64,000 nt of DNA from Rhodospirillaceae bacterium (GCA_018671895.1 JABHGV010000008.1:16154-80153); one strand, 5' to 3'; counted from the stretch's first letter, positions 1 through 8,823 are shown. Numbers and translations: made by a program. The notes: generated from the letters alone by a model not told the origin.

Positions 1-1
1 G

Positions 2-382
2 CAAATGCCTCAGGGCGGCATTGATGACGATGAGTCTCCGCTGGATGCCGTGCTGCGTGAACTGGCGGAAGAGACCGGCGTCACCTCGGTCGAAGTGCTC
101 GGGGAAAGTTCCGGCTGGCTGCAATATGATCTGCCTGACGAATTGATCGGCAAGGTTTTGGGTGGAATCTACCGGGGCCAGCGTCAGAAGTGGTTCGCAC
201 TGGGCTTTACCGGTGATGAGTCAGAAATTGATCTCCAAGCACATGATGAAGTTGAATTCGATGACTGGAAATGGGTCCAGATGGCGGATTTGCCGGATAT
301 GACGGTATCCTTCAAACGCGACCTGTATGTGGAAATTGTGCAGGAATTCGACCACTTTGGGAAAGCGTGCATAAAAACATGA
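2..382 (+). CDS. rppH: RNA pyrophosphohydrolase RppH (3' part)
   Basis: NUDIX hydrolase that removes pyrophosphate from the 5' end of triphosphorylated mRNA and so starts decay. The gene enters from outside the window; the first visible in-frame codons are Gln-Met-Pro-Gln-Gly-Gly. The NUDIX box is visible as GGID, then RELAEETGV. The later QRQKWFALGF and HDEVEFDDWKW segments are typical of the RppH/NudH branch rather than of general NUDIX enzymes. The stop overlaps the start of the next gene by 4 bases (ATGA), so the two are probably co-transcribed. The N-terminus is missing only because of the window edge. Confidence 0.88.
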   Translation, partial: QMPQGGIDDDESPLDAVLRELAEETGVTSVEVLGESSGWLQYDLPDELIGKVLGGIYRGQRQKWFALGFTGDESEIDLQAHDEVEFDDWKWVQMADLPDMTVSFKRDLYVEIVQEFDHFGKACIKT

Positions 383-1344
383 TGTATCTGCAGATAATTG
401 CAGGCTTTGTGTTCCTGCTCGGCGGCGCCGATATTCTGGTGCGCGGCGCGGTCGGATTGGCCAAGCACTGGAATGTTTCGCCGCTGGTCATTGGCATGAC
501 GATCATCGCTTTTGGTACCTCTGCGCCGGAATTTCTGGTCAGTATGGATGCGGCGCTGGCTGGCTCTTCGGCGATGGCGCTGGGTAATGTCGTCGGCTCG
601 AACGTGGCCAACATGTTGTTGATTCTGGGTGTGACGGCGATCCTGAAACCGATTTCCGTCGCCCCGTACTCGATGATGCGTGATGGCCTGATGCTGCTGT
701 TCGGTAGCCTGTTGTTCGGCTGGTTCGTGTTTGTTGGTGATGTCGGCATCCCGGAAGGCTGTGTGCTGCTCGCCTTGTTCGCCTTTTTCATCGGCCATGC
801 CTGTTGGAGCGAAACCCACGGTGCGGCGTCGGCTTCTGACATCTATATTCACGAGGTCGAGGAATACGAGGATATTAAAGGCTCGTTGCGCGTCATGTGG
901 ATGCTGTTGCTGGCGGGGCTGGCTGGGGTCATTTTTGGTGCCGATCAACTGGTCAAGGGCGGGGTCGAGGCTGCCCGGTCCTTTGGCGTCGCTGAAGAGG
1001 TGATTGGCCTGACAATACTCGCGTTTGGCACTTCGTTGCCGGAATTGGCGGCCTCTGTGGTCGCGGCCATGCGCGGGCACACAGATGTGGCACTGGGCAA
1101 CGTCGTCGGCTCTAACATGTTCAATACCCTGGCCGTTGTTGGCGGGGTGGCGGTGATCACGCCCCTGCATGTTCCGGCACAGATTGTCGGCTTCGATTTG
1201 TGGGTGATGCTCGGGGTGACGGTATTGCTGCTGCCCTACCTGATCGGTGGCTGGCGGCTGACCCGGCCCGTCGCCATAGTCTTTCTGCTGGGCTATGCGG
1301 CCTATGTGATGGTTCAGGTGACGGGCGCCCCGAACCTTATCTGA
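379..1344 (+). CDS. Calcium/sodium antiporter, CaxA/YrbG family
   Basis: Inner-membrane cation/Ca2+ exchanger of about 321 residues and about ten hydrophobic segments. Both alpha-repeat signatures are present: GMTIIAFGTSAPEFLVS near the N-terminus and GLTILAFGTSLPELAAS in the second half. Each is followed by a GNVVGSN motif (GNVVGSNVANMLL and GNVVGSNMFNTLA). The duplicated antiparallel repeats and the length fit the YrbG type. I use the ATG at 379, which overlaps the rppH stop, because an upstream in-frame extension is only rppH read in another frame. The transported ion is inferred from the family. Confidence 0.9.
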   Translation: MMYLQIIAGFVFLLGGADILVRGAVGLAKHWNVSPLVIGMTIIAFGTSAPEFLVSMDAALAGSSAMALGNVVGSNVANMLLILGVTAILKPISVAPYSMMRDGLMLLFGSLLFGWFVFVGDVGIPEGCVLLALFAFFIGHACWSETHGAASASDIYIHEVEEYEDIKGSLRVMWMLLLAGLAGVIFGADQLVKGGVEAARSFGVAEEVIGLTILAFGTSLPELAASVVAAMRGHTDVALGNVVGSNMFNTLAVVGGVAVITPLHVPAQIVGFDLWVMLGVTVLLLPYLIGGWRLTRPVAIVFLLGYAAYVMVQVTGAPNLI

Positions 1345-1387
1345 ATCCATCCTTGAAACGGACCCGTCGATCAATCATTGTCCGGGG

Positions 1388-2158
1388 ATGTCCGATAAAA
1401 CAGCTCCCGTAGTCCTGATTACCGGTGCCGCCCGGCGTATTGGCCGTGCGTTGGCGCTTGGTCTTGGCCGTGACGGCTGGACGGTCGTCGTTCACTACAA
1501 TGCGTCTTCCGATGATGCCGACGATGTCGTCAGGGCGATAACAACGGACGGCGGACGGGCAGTTGCCGTGCAGGCGGACCTGTCCAATGAGGCGGAAGCC
1601 GAGACCTTGGTATCGCGGGCCGTCGATGCGGCCGGGCCGTTGACCTGCCTGATCAATAATGCCTCGCTGTTTGAAGAAGATAACGTGCACAGCGCCGACA
1701 AGGCGTCGTGGGACGCCCACATGCAGATCAACCTGCGCGCGCCGTTTATTCTGACCCAGGCATTTGCCGCCCAGCGTCCCGATGGGGTGCCAGGCAACGT
1801 CATTAATATTATCGACCAGCGGGTCTGGAACCTGACCCCGCATTTTGTCTCTTATACGGTCAGCAAATCCGGGCTGTGGACCCTGACCCAGACCCTGGCG
1901 ATGGCTCTGGCACCCGATGTTCGCGTCAATGCAGTCGGTCCGGGCCCAACATTGCCCAGTTCCCGACAAAGCCAGCAGGATTTCGATGAACAATGTGCAT
2001 CGTTGCCATTGGGCCACGCCGTAAATGTCGATGAAATCGTTGACGCAGTACGCTATATTCTCGGCGCGTCGTCGATGACGGCACAAATGATAGCTCTCGA
2101 CGGCGGCCAGCATCTCGTCTCGGCACCGTCTTTGGTAGACACGGGGGCGGAGGAATAA
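1388..2158 (+). CDS. SDR oxidoreductase, pteridine reductase/FolM-like
   Basis: Short-chain dehydrogenase of 256 residues. The cofactor motif is TGAARRIGRALA (residues about 12-23); the Arg-rich TGxxRRIG form is typical of NADPH-dependent pteridine reductases (PTR1, FolM) rather than of FabG. NNAS stands near residue 90, the catalytic YTVSK near residue 158, and a GPG segment follows. It lies one base upstream of folB, so a role in reducing dihydropterins is likely. Substrate is inferred from motif and neighbour. It could instead be a general SDR, since the family is broad. Confidence 0.75.
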   Translation: MSDKTAPVVLITGAARRIGRALALGLGRDGWTVVVHYNASSDDADDVVRAITTDGGRAVAVQADLSNEAEAETLVSRAVDAAGPLTCLINNASLFEEDNVHSADKASWDAHMQINLRAPFILTQAFAAQRPDGVPGNVINIIDQRVWNLTPHFVSYTVSKSGLWTLTQTLAMALAPDVRVNAVGPGPTLPSSRQSQQDFDEQCASLPLGHAVNVDEIVDAVRYILGASSMTAQMIALDGGQHLVSAPSLVDTGAEE

Positions 2159-2159
2159 C

Positions 2160-2570
2160 ATGGAACTGGTGCAACCACGCAATATCGCCGATGCCCGCGC
2201 CGCCATCCGTCATGTCTTTGTCCGTGATCTGGAACTGAAATGCTCCATTGGTGTGCACAGTCATGAAAAAGATGCCCCGCAGCGGGTCCTGATTAACCTT
2301 GATCTGGCGGTCCGCGAGGGTGAAACCAACGGGCAATTGAACGACGATATTGAAAATGTCGTCTGTTACGAGGCACTTACCAATGGCGTGCGCGAGATCG
2401 TCGCCGACGGTCATGTCAATCTGGTCGAAACCCTGGCCGAAGACATCGCCGCAATGTGTCTGGAAGACACCCGAGTTCGCTCGGCGCGGGTGCGGGTCGA
2501 GAAACTGGACGTGTTCACGGAAGCAACCAGTGTCGGGGTCGAAATCGAACGCTTTAATCCGGACCTTTAA
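2160..2570 (+). CDS. folB: Dihydroneopterin aldolase
   Basis: Converts 7,8-dihydroneopterin to 6-hydroxymethyl-dihydropterin plus glycolaldehyde in folate synthesis, in the cytoplasm. Of the 136 residues, the FolB core starts at about residue 20 (VFVRDLELKCSIGVHSHEK), then RVLINLDL, then the conserved YEALTNGVREIV and HVNLVETLAEDIA segments carrying the usual Glu residues. The start is one base after the SDR stop, so the two are translationally coupled. The first 18 residues are an extension compared with compact FolB proteins. Confidence 0.9.
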   Translation: MELVQPRNIADARAAIRHVFVRDLELKCSIGVHSHEKDAPQRVLINLDLAVREGETNGQLNDDIENVVCYEALTNGVREIVADGHVNLVETLAEDIAAMCLEDTRVRSARVRVEKLDVFTEATSVGVEIERFNPDL

Positions 2571-2938
2571 TTCCTTCTAACCCTTTGCAAAAGATAGATT
2601 CATCAGGTGGAATCCGTCCAAGTTGTGCACAGGGGTATTTTTCGCCTTGTTTCGATTCAATAACATTCCAGTAAAATGACCGTCCCCAGGCACTCGCAAT
2701 CTGGTTCTATTTTTACTCAATGAAATCAACGGGTTATAATACTGCACGTTTTTTAGGCAAAGCGGTGGAATCGACGGTTTAGAAGGGGTCATTTCGTCCG
2801 AGTCTGGGTTATCAACAGGGTTATCCACAAAATCAGTGGATAGATATCGGCGCTTCCGGTGATCACGAAACAAGGGCGCTTAGCTGAGTATGCAGTGGGG
2901 ACGTTGACGCGCTCGCCGGGTGCGTTAAAACAGAGATC
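2571..2938. promoter_or_regulatory. AT-rich gap with DnaA boxes and GANTC cluster
   Basis: A 368-base gap without a convincing gene. A perfect DnaA box TTATCCACA lies at 2821-2829, a one-mismatch box TTATCAACA at 2809-2817 and a weaker TTGTGCACA at 2623-2631. Five GANTC sites lie at 2597, 2610, 2654, 2768 and 2800; about one per 256 bases is expected by chance. The stretch 2701-2760 is only about one-third G+C, well below its surroundings. Together this resembles an alphaproteobacterial replication origin or a DnaA/CcrM-controlled promoter for uvrC. No origin marker gene is adjacent and no strand-skew switch is obvious, so the role is open. Confidence 0.5.
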
Positions 2939-4825
2939 ATGACCAGTAAAAACTCCAATGATGACGCAACGCCGGATGCCGATGTGGCCCCCGATGGTGT
3001 TGATGTTATTAAGGGATATCTGAAGACCTTGCCAGCGGCACCGGGTGTCTACCGGATGGTTAACGGGCCCGGCGATGTGCTCTATGTCGGCAAGGCCAAG
3101 AGCCTGGCCAAGCGGGTCGCCAGCTATACCAACCTGAAGCGTCAGTCGAACCGCCTGCGCCGGATGATCTCCGAAACGCATTCGATGGAGTTCGTGACCA
3201 CCCATACAGAGGCCGAGGCGCTGCTGCTGGAGGCCAACCTGATCAAGCGTTACCGGCCGCGCTATAATATTCTGCTGCGCGACGACAAATCGTTCCCGAA
3301 GATCCTGCTGACTGGCGGCCATTCGTTCCCCCGCGTCGTCAAGCACCGGGGCGCTGAAACCGGCAAGGGGGACTATTTCGGGCCCTTCGCATCGGTGTGG
3401 GCGGTCAACGAAACGGTGACTGTTCTGCAACGGGCGTTCCTGCTAAGGACTTGTTCCAACAGTGTTTTTTCAAATAGATCACGGCCATGTCTGCTGTTTC
3501 AGATCAAGCGCTGTTCGGCGCCGTGCGTCGGGCGCATCGGCGAGGATGAATACGGGGCATTAGTGGCGGAGGCGCGCGCTTTTCTGAGCGGCGATAGTCA
3601 GAAAATCCAGCAGGGGCTGGCGGTGCGCATGCAACACGCCAGCGACGATCAGGACTACGAGGCCGCCGCTATTTTCCGCGATAGGATTCAAGCGCTTACA
3701 CGCATTCAGGCACATCAGGATATCAACCTGAGCGGGGTCGGGGACGCCGATTTGATCGCCGCGTTTCAGGATGGTGGCAATTCCTGCATACAAGTGTTTT
3801 TTTTCCGCGGAGGGCGGCATTTCGGAAACCGTGCATACTTCCCCAGCCACGCGGCGGACGATACTGAAGCCAAAATCCTGGAAGCCTTTATCGGCCAGTT
3901 TTACGACAACAAGGAATCCCCCCGACGGATTCTGGTTTCCCACAAACTGGAAAACCAGACATTGATCGCCGATGCCCTTGGCGTCAAAGCGGATCGCAAA
4001 GTCGAGGTCAGTTGTCCCGAGCGCGGCGACAAACGCAAATTGATCGGGCACGCGCTTGCAAATGCGCGGGAAGCTTTGGGCCGACGCCTGTCTGATAGTG
4101 CCTCGCAGCGCCGCTTGCTCGACGGGCTGGCCGATGCGCTGACCCTTGATGCGCCGCCGGACCGCATCGAGGTCTATGACAACAGCCATGTATCGGGAAC
4201 GTCGGCAATTGGCGCGATGATCGTTGCCGGGCCGGACGGCCTGATGAAGAACGCCTATCGCAAGTTCAACATCAAGAACAAGGAGATGGCGCCGGGGGAC
4301 GATTACGCGATGATGCGCGAAGTGCTTGAGCGGCGATTTGCACGGGCGATCAAGGAAGACCCGGACCGCCGCGGCGATCAATGGCCCGATCTGGTGCTTA
4401 TCGACGGCGGCGCCGGGCAATTGGGGGTGGCGTTGGAAGTGTTCAGTGCGTTGGAGATCGACGATGTCGCTGTCGCCGGTATCGCCAAGGGCGTCGAGCG
4501 CAATGCCGGACGCGAGAGAATTTTCCTGCCCGGTCGCGATCCGATCAGCCTGAAGCCCCGCGACCCGGTGCTGTATTTCCTGCAACGCCTGCGCGACGAG
4601 GCCCACCGCTTCGCCATCGGCGTACATCGGGCAAAGCGCGGCAAGGCGCAGCAGAAATCGCCGCTGGACGGGGTTCCGGGAATCGGTCCGAAACGCAAGA
4701 AGGCGCTGTTGCATCATTTCGGTTCGGCCCGCGCCGTCTCCGATGCCGGTCTGGCCGATTTGGAGGCCGTTGACGGCGTCAGCCGCGCCATGGCCAGAAA
4801 AATCTATGACTGGTTTAATGGATAA
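2939..4825 (+). CDS. uvrC: Excinuclease ABC subunit C
   Basis: Makes the dual incisions in nucleotide excision repair after UvrA/UvrB damage recognition. The 628 residues show the full family layout: a GIY-YIG nuclease from about residue 30 (APGVYRMV, then VLYVGKAKSL), a central UVR UvrB-binding segment (DYEAAAIFRDRI, about 240), the RNase-H-like second nuclease (IEVYDNSHVSGTSAIGAM, about 405) and a C-terminal helix-hairpin-helix (VPGIGPKRKKALLHHF). Length is normal. The ATG follows the DnaA-box gap, so it is the first gene of a rightward transcript that probably includes pgsA. Confidence 0.96.
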   Translation: MTSKNSNDDATPDADVAPDGVDVIKGYLKTLPAAPGVYRMVNGPGDVLYVGKAKSLAKRVASYTNLKRQSNRLRRMISETHSMEFVTTHTEAEALLLEANLIKRYRPRYNILLRDDKSFPKILLTGGHSFPRVVKHRGAETGKGDYFGPFASVWAVNETVTVLQRAFLLRTCSNSVFSNRSRPCLLFQIKRCSAPCVGRIGEDEYGALVAEARAFLSGDSQKIQQGLAVRMQHASDDQDYEAAAIFRDRIQALTRIQAHQDINLSGVGDADLIAAFQDGGNSCIQVFFFRGGRHFGNRAYFPSHAADDTEAKILEAFIGQFYDNKESPRRILVSHKLENQTLIADALGVKADRKVEVSCPERGDKRKLIGHALANAREALGRRLSDSASQRRLLDGLADALTLDAPPDRIEVYDNSHVSGTSAIGAMIVAGPDGLMKNAYRKFNIKNKEMAPGDDYAMMREVLERRFARAIKEDPDRRGDQWPDLVLIDGGAGQLGVALEVFSALEIDDVAVAGIAKGVERNAGRERIFLPGRDPISLKPRDPVLYFLQRLRDEAHRFAIGVHRAKRGKAQQKSPLDGVPGIGPKRKKALLHHFGSARAVSDAGLADLEAVDGVSRAMARKIYDWFNG

Positions 4826-4894
4826 CAAGAAAATCTATGACCGCACCCAAGGTCTTCGTTTGATGGAAGTTTGATCTGTGGTTACACTGCCCGA

Positions 4895-5467
4895 ATGAAC
4901 GTCAATATTCCGAATATCCTGACCTTTTCGCGCATCGTCGCAGCACCGGTCGTCTCCGTGCTGATGTTCATGCCGCCGCCGCTGGGTAATTGGGTCCCGT
5001 TTGCGGTCTATGCGTTTGCCTGCGTGACGGATTTCTTTGATGGCTATCTGGCCCGGGCCTGGCATCAGCAATCGGCGCTGGGGCGTTTCATGGACCCGAT
5101 CGCCGACAAGCTGCTGATCGCCGCCGTGCTGCTGATGCTGGTCGCCACCGACCGGATAACCGAGATGACCATCCTGCCCGCCGCCGTCATTTTGTTTCGG
5201 GAAATTCTGGTGTCGGGACTGCGCGAGTTTCTGGCCGAGGTTCAGGTCCGCGTCCCGGTAACGGTGCTGGCAAAGTGGAAAACCTTTATCCAGATGCTGG
5301 CGCTGGGGTTCCTGCTTGTCGGGTCCGCCGGACCGGATTTCGGACCGGTGACAACCGAGGAAATCGGCATTGTCGGCATATGGCTGGCCGCTGTGCTGAC
5401 CGTTGGCACCGGCTATGACTATCTGAAAGCAGGCCTTCGCCATATCACCGAGACCGATAGTCAATAG
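4895..5467 (+). CDS. pgsA: CDP-diacylglycerol-glycerol-3-P phosphatidyltransferase
   Basis: Integral membrane enzyme that makes phosphatidylglycerophosphate, the committed step to phosphatidylglycerol and cardiolipin. The CDP-alcohol phosphotransferase signature is complete: DFFDGYLARA, then GRFMDPIADKLL. About five hydrophobic segments lie in 190 residues. I start at the ATG at 4895 because MNVNIPNILTFSRI is the usual N-terminus; an in-frame TTG at 4871 would add eight unrelated residues. It follows uvrC by 69 bases, an order common in alphaproteobacteria. Confidence 0.93.
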   Translation: MNVNIPNILTFSRIVAAPVVSVLMFMPPPLGNWVPFAVYAFACVTDFFDGYLARAWHQQSALGRFMDPIADKLLIAAVLLMLVATDRITEMTILPAAVILFREILVSGLREFLAEVQVRVPVTVLAKWKTFIQMLALGFLLVGSAGPDFGPVTTEEIGIVGIWLAAVLTVGTGYDYLKAGLRHITETDSQ

Positions 5468-5477
5468 GGGGCGACCT

Positions 5478-6005
5478 GTGAAAATATTCGGTATGGTTGG
5501 GTGGAGCGGCAGCGGCAAGACGACGCTGATGGTTCGTCTGTTGCCGGAACTGATCGCGCGCGGAATTTCGGTGTCGACCATGAAACACACTCACCACAAT
5601 GTAGACCTGGACCAACCGGGCAAGGATTCTTACGAACATCGTGAGGCCGGGGCGCATGAAGTGCTGATTGCCTCGTCGAACCGCTGGGCGTTGACGCGCG
5701 AACTGCACGACGAGCCGGAACCGGACATGGACGAACTGATCGCGCGTATGGAGCCGGTCGACCTGTTGCTGATCGAAGGCTTCAAGAAACACCGTCATGC
5801 AAAGCTGGAAATCCATCGGGCCGATACCCAGAAGTCATTGATCGGCAGCGACGAGCCGACCATCGTCGCCATTGCCAGCGACGAGCCACTGGATGATGTC
5901 ACGGTGCCGGTGCTGGATTTGAATGACGTCGCCGCCATCGCCGACTTTATTGTCGATTTCAACGGGATTGGCGGCAAGAAAGGTCAGGCCAATGACACAG
6001 CTTAA
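5478..6005 (+). CDS. mobB: Molybdopterin-guanine dinucleotide synthesis protein B
   Basis: GTP-binding adaptor that assists attachment of GMP to molybdopterin for Mo-enzymes using MGD. The 175 residues begin with a P-loop (GWSGSGKTTL), followed by the characteristic STMKHTHHNVDLD and DSYEHREAGAHEVL segments and LLLIEGFKKHRHAKLEIHR. It starts with GTG at 5478, ten bases after pgsA. Its last 14 bases overlap moeA, so translation is coupled. It opens the cluster mobB-moeA-moaD-moaE. Confidence 0.93.
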   Translation: MKIFGMVGWSGSGKTTLMVRLLPELIARGISVSTMKHTHHNVDLDQPGKDSYEHREAGAHEVLIASSNRWALTRELHDEPEPDMDELIARMEPVDLLLIEGFKKHRHAKLEIHRADTQKSLIGSDEPTIVAIASDEPLDDVTVPVLDLNDVAAIADFIVDFNGIGGKKGQANDTA

Positions 6006-7275
6006 GGACGATTGTTTCGCATCGGGCGATGAACTGATGGGGTTGGATACGGCGCTTCAGCGGTTATCCGACAGCCTTGATGCCGTCGTCGACGTTGAGA
6101 CCATTGCGCTCACTGAGGGTGTCGGGCGTATTCTGGCCCGTGACCAGATCGCCGGACGCGACGTTCCGGCCCACGACAATTCTGCCGTCGATGGCTATGC
6201 GGTCTGGTTCGATGACCTGACGCCGGGGGGCGAAACCCGCCTTCAAGTCACCGGTCGGATTACCGCTGGCCACCCGCTGGACCGGGCGCCCCGACCGGGC
6301 GAGTGCTTGCGCATTTTTACCGGGGCTGCGATGCCAACCTCGCCTGACGGTGGGCCTGATACCGTGTTCATGCAGGAAGACGTAGAGGTCGATGGCGATC
6401 ATGTGATCCTGCCCGATGGCCTGACACAGGGATCGAACCGGCGCTTCCGTGGCGAGGACATAAAAACCGGCACGACCATTCTGAATGCCGGGCAACGGCT
6501 GCGCCCGCAAGAAGTCGGGCTGGCGGCATCCGTCGGCATTGACGCCTTGCCGGTTTATAAACGACTGAGCGTGGCGGTGTTTTCCACCGGCGATGAAATT
6601 CGCGACCCGTCTGACGAGGCACCGGAAGGCTGCGTCTTCGATGCCAACCGGTTCTCGGTGATGGGGTTGCTCAGCCGCCTTGGCTGCGATGTCACCGACC
6701 TTGGCATTCTGCCAGACAATCTTGATTCCATAACCGATGCGCTGAAGGGCGCGTCAGCCAAACATGATTTGTTGATTACATCGGGCGGGGTTTCCGTCGG
6801 CGATGAAGACCATGTGAAACCGGCGGTAGAAAGCCTCGGGCGTCTCGATTTCTGGCGGCTGGCGATCAAGCCGGGACGGCCCATCGCGCTCGGTACAATC
6901 AACGGAGGCAACGTTTCGGATACGGTGTTCGTTGGACTGCCCGGAAACCCGGTCGCCGCCATGGTGACGTTCATGCGCGTCGTCGCCCCGGTGGTCAAAT
7001 TGCTGTCCGGCGAGCCGATCCGCCCGCCGCATCTGTTTGGTGTCACCGCCGCCTTTACCCACAAGAAAAAGAGTGGTCGGCGCGAATGGGTGCGCTGTCG
7101 CCTCGAGGTGGCGGACGATGGGACATTGAAAGCCGTCAAACATCCGTCCGGCGGTGCCGGGGTGTTGTCGTCGATGGTATTTTCCGATGGACTGGTTGAA
7201 CTGCCGGAAGACCAGACCGATGTTAAAGAGGGCGAGCAGGTTCAGTTCCTGCCGTTTACGGAGGTTTGTCCATGA
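5992..7275 (+). CDS. moeA: Molybdopterin molybdenumtransferase MoeA
   Basis: Inserts molybdate into adenylated molybdopterin to form Mo-cofactor. In 427 residues the family marks are DNSAVDGYAV near residue 62, IFTGAAMP, the molybdopterin-binding ITSGGVSVGDEDHV and the C-terminal VGLPGNPVAAMVTF. I chose the ATG at 5992, inside the end of mobB, because the residues upstream of it read mobB sequence out of frame. It overlaps the moaD start by 4 bases. Confidence 0.94.
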   Translation: MTQLKDDCFASGDELMGLDTALQRLSDSLDAVVDVETIALTEGVGRILARDQIAGRDVPAHDNSAVDGYAVWFDDLTPGGETRLQVTGRITAGHPLDRAPRPGECLRIFTGAAMPTSPDGGPDTVFMQEDVEVDGDHVILPDGLTQGSNRRFRGEDIKTGTTILNAGQRLRPQEVGLAASVGIDALPVYKRLSVAVFSTGDEIRDPSDEAPEGCVFDANRFSVMGLLSRLGCDVTDLGILPDNLDSITDALKGASAKHDLLITSGGVSVGDEDHVKPAVESLGRLDFWRLAIKPGRPIALGTINGGNVSDTVFVGLPGNPVAAMVTFMRVVAPVVKLLSGEPIRPPHLFGVTAAFTHKKKSGRREWVRCRLEVADDGTLKAVKHPSGGAGVLSSMVFSDGLVELPEDQTDVKEGEQVQFLPFTEVCP

Positions 7276-7523
7276 AACTGGTGTATTTCGCCTGGGTCCG
7301 TGAAAAGGCCGGCTTGTCGACCGAAGACGTGACGCCGCCTGCTGACGTCACCGATGTCGCCGGACTGATCGACTGGCTGAAAGGCCGGGGCGAGGGCTAT
7401 GGCGAAGCTTTTGCCGATCTTGACCTGGTCCGCGTCGCCGTCAATCAAAGCCACGTCGATCTGGATCATGCGCTGGCCGCATCCGACGAGGTCGCTTTTT
7501 TCCCGCCGGTCACGGGGGGCTGA
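7272..7523 (+). CDS. moaD: Molybdopterin synthase small subunit MoaD
   Basis: Ubiquitin-fold sulfur carrier of 83 residues. It ends in the required Gly-Gly (FFPPVTGG), which is adenylated and thiocarboxylated before sulfur is passed to precursor Z within the MoaD-MoaE heterotetramer. The ATG at 7272 overlaps the moeA stop; a TTG two codons upstream (7266) is a less likely start. moaE follows after three bases, so the two synthase subunits are made together. Confidence 0.94.
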   Translation: MKLVYFAWVREKAGLSTEDVTPPADVTDVAGLIDWLKGRGEGYGEAFADLDLVRVAVNQSHVDLDHALAASDEVAFFPPVTGG

Positions 7524-7526
7524 CCG

Positions 7527-7988
7527 ATGATCCGGGTACAGACGGAAGACTTCGATTTAGGTGCCGAAATCGCCCGGATGACCGATGGCAAGACGAGTAT
7601 CGGCGGCATCTGTTCTTTTTCCGGGCTGGTCCGCGATATTGTCGGCGAGGCGGGCGACACCGGCGTCGCGGCGATGACGCTGGAACATTATCCGGGCATG
7701 ACCGAAAAGGCGCTGCAAGAAATTGAGGCCGAGGCGCGGGACCGTTGGCCGCTGGACGACGTGTTGATCGTTCACCGATATGGGCGGCTTGAACCGGGCG
7801 ACAATATCGTGCTGGTCATTGCCGCGTCCGCCCACCGCGACGCGGCGTTCGATGCGTGCCGGTTCCTGATCGACTGGTTGAAGACCAAGGCACCGTTCTG
7901 GAAACTGGAAGAAACCACCGACGGCACCAACTGGGTCGAGGCGAAAGAATCAGACGACACGGCGGCGGATCGCTGGAATAAGGACTAG
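7527..7988 (+). CDS. moaE: Molybdopterin synthase catalytic subunit MoaE
   Basis: Large subunit of molybdopterin synthase, which converts cyclic pyranopterin monophosphate to molybdopterin with sulfur from MoaD. In 153 residues: GGICSFSGLVRD, TLEHYPGMTEKAL, VIVHRYGRLEPGDNIVLV, AHRDAAFDACRFLIDWLKTKAPFWK-type helix and the KLEETTDGTNWVEA end that carries the active-site Lys region. It is three bases after moaD. Length and motifs are complete. Confidence 0.95.
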   Translation: MIRVQTEDFDLGAEIARMTDGKTSIGGICSFSGLVRDIVGEAGDTGVAAMTLEHYPGMTEKALQEIEAEARDRWPLDDVLIVHRYGRLEPGDNIVLVIAASAHRDAAFDACRFLIDWLKTKAPFWKLEETTDGTNWVEAKESDDTAADRWNKD

Positions 7989-7997
7989 GATACTACC

Positions 7998-8819
7998 ATG
8001 AGCGATGACAACGGTTGGCCGGTCAAAGCGTACAAGAACATCGATTTCCTGAAACGGCGCGAGGCGCGCACCATGCGCATCCTGTCGGAATACATGGAAC
8101 CGGAAACCCGTTTCGAAGATCAGAACATCAGCGACACCATTGTCTTTTTTGGATCCGCCCGGGCGACGGCGGCAAAAGACGCTCGCGCCAAGCTGAAAGC
8201 GGCCAAGGCCCATGGCGACGCCCATCAGATTGAGACGGCGGAACGTAGCCTGGTGATGTCGCGTTATTACGAAGACGCGCGTAAACTGGCGAAACGGTTG
8301 ACCAAATGGTCAAAGGGGCTGGAAAAAGGGCGGCGGCGTTTCGTCGTTTGCACCGGCGGCGGGCCGGGCCTGATGGAGGCAGCCAACCGCGGCGCATCGG
8401 AAGCCAATGGGCTGAACATCGGGCTTAATATCTCGATCCCGCACGAACAGGTGGAAAACCCCTATGTCTCGCGCGAGCTGGAATTCGAATTCAATTATTT
8501 CTTCATGCGCAAGTTCTGGTTCACCTATCTGGCCAAGGCGTTGATCGCCTTTCCCGGCGGCTTCGGCACCATGGATGAATTTTTCGAGCTGATGACGCTG
8601 GTGCAAACCCGCAAACTGGGCAAGACCATGCCGATCGTGCTGTACGGCACTGATTATTGGGACAAGATCATCGACTTCGACGCGCTGGTCCGTTTCGGCA
8701 CCATCTCGCCGGAAGACCTGGACCTGTTCAAGCGCCTGAACACGGTCGATGAAGCATTTGATTTTATCACCGGCGAGCTGAACAAGAAGGCGCTGAAGCG
8801 TCCGGGCGGTAGTCTTTAA
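7998..8819 (+). CDS. LOG-family Rossmann-fold nucleotide-binding protein
   Basis: Member of the TIGR00730/LOG (YvdD, cytokinin riboside 5'-monophosphate phosphoribohydrolase) superfamily. The 273 residues contain GGGPGLMEA (about 120-128) and PGGFGTMDE (about 186-194), the two phosphate- and ribose-binding motifs. Proteins of this longer bacterial type hydrolyse nucleoside monophosphates such as AMP to base and ribose 5-phosphate, but the physiological substrate is not settled. It begins nine bases after moaE, although no direct link to molybdenum cofactor is known. A dispersed repeat lies after its stop. Confidence 0.85.
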   Translation: MSDDNGWPVKAYKNIDFLKRREARTMRILSEYMEPETRFEDQNISDTIVFFGSARATAAKDARAKLKAAKAHGDAHQIETAERSLVMSRYYEDARKLAKRLTKWSKGLEKGRRRFVVCTGGGPGLMEAANRGASEANGLNIGLNISIPHEQVENPYVSRELEFEFNYFFMRKFWFTYLAKALIAFPGGFGTMDEFFELMTLVQTRKLGKTMPIVLYGTDYWDKIIDFDALVRFGTISPEDLDLFKRLNTVDEAFDFITGELNKKALKRPGGSL

Positions 8820-8823
8820 TATG

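Noticed and set aside
184..1374. Long minus-strand frame opposite the Ca/Na antiporter
   Set aside because: It is rich in Gln, His and Arg and lies antisense to a clear membrane transporter gene; a shadow of high-GC codon use.
3560..4828. 422-codon minus-strand frame opposite uvrC
   Set aside because: uvrC on the plus strand has full domain structure; the antisense frame has no family signature.
4799..4842. Direct repeat AAAATCTATGAC at the end of uvrC
   Set aside because: Only about 12 bases and one extra copy 32 bases on; likely a small chance duplication.
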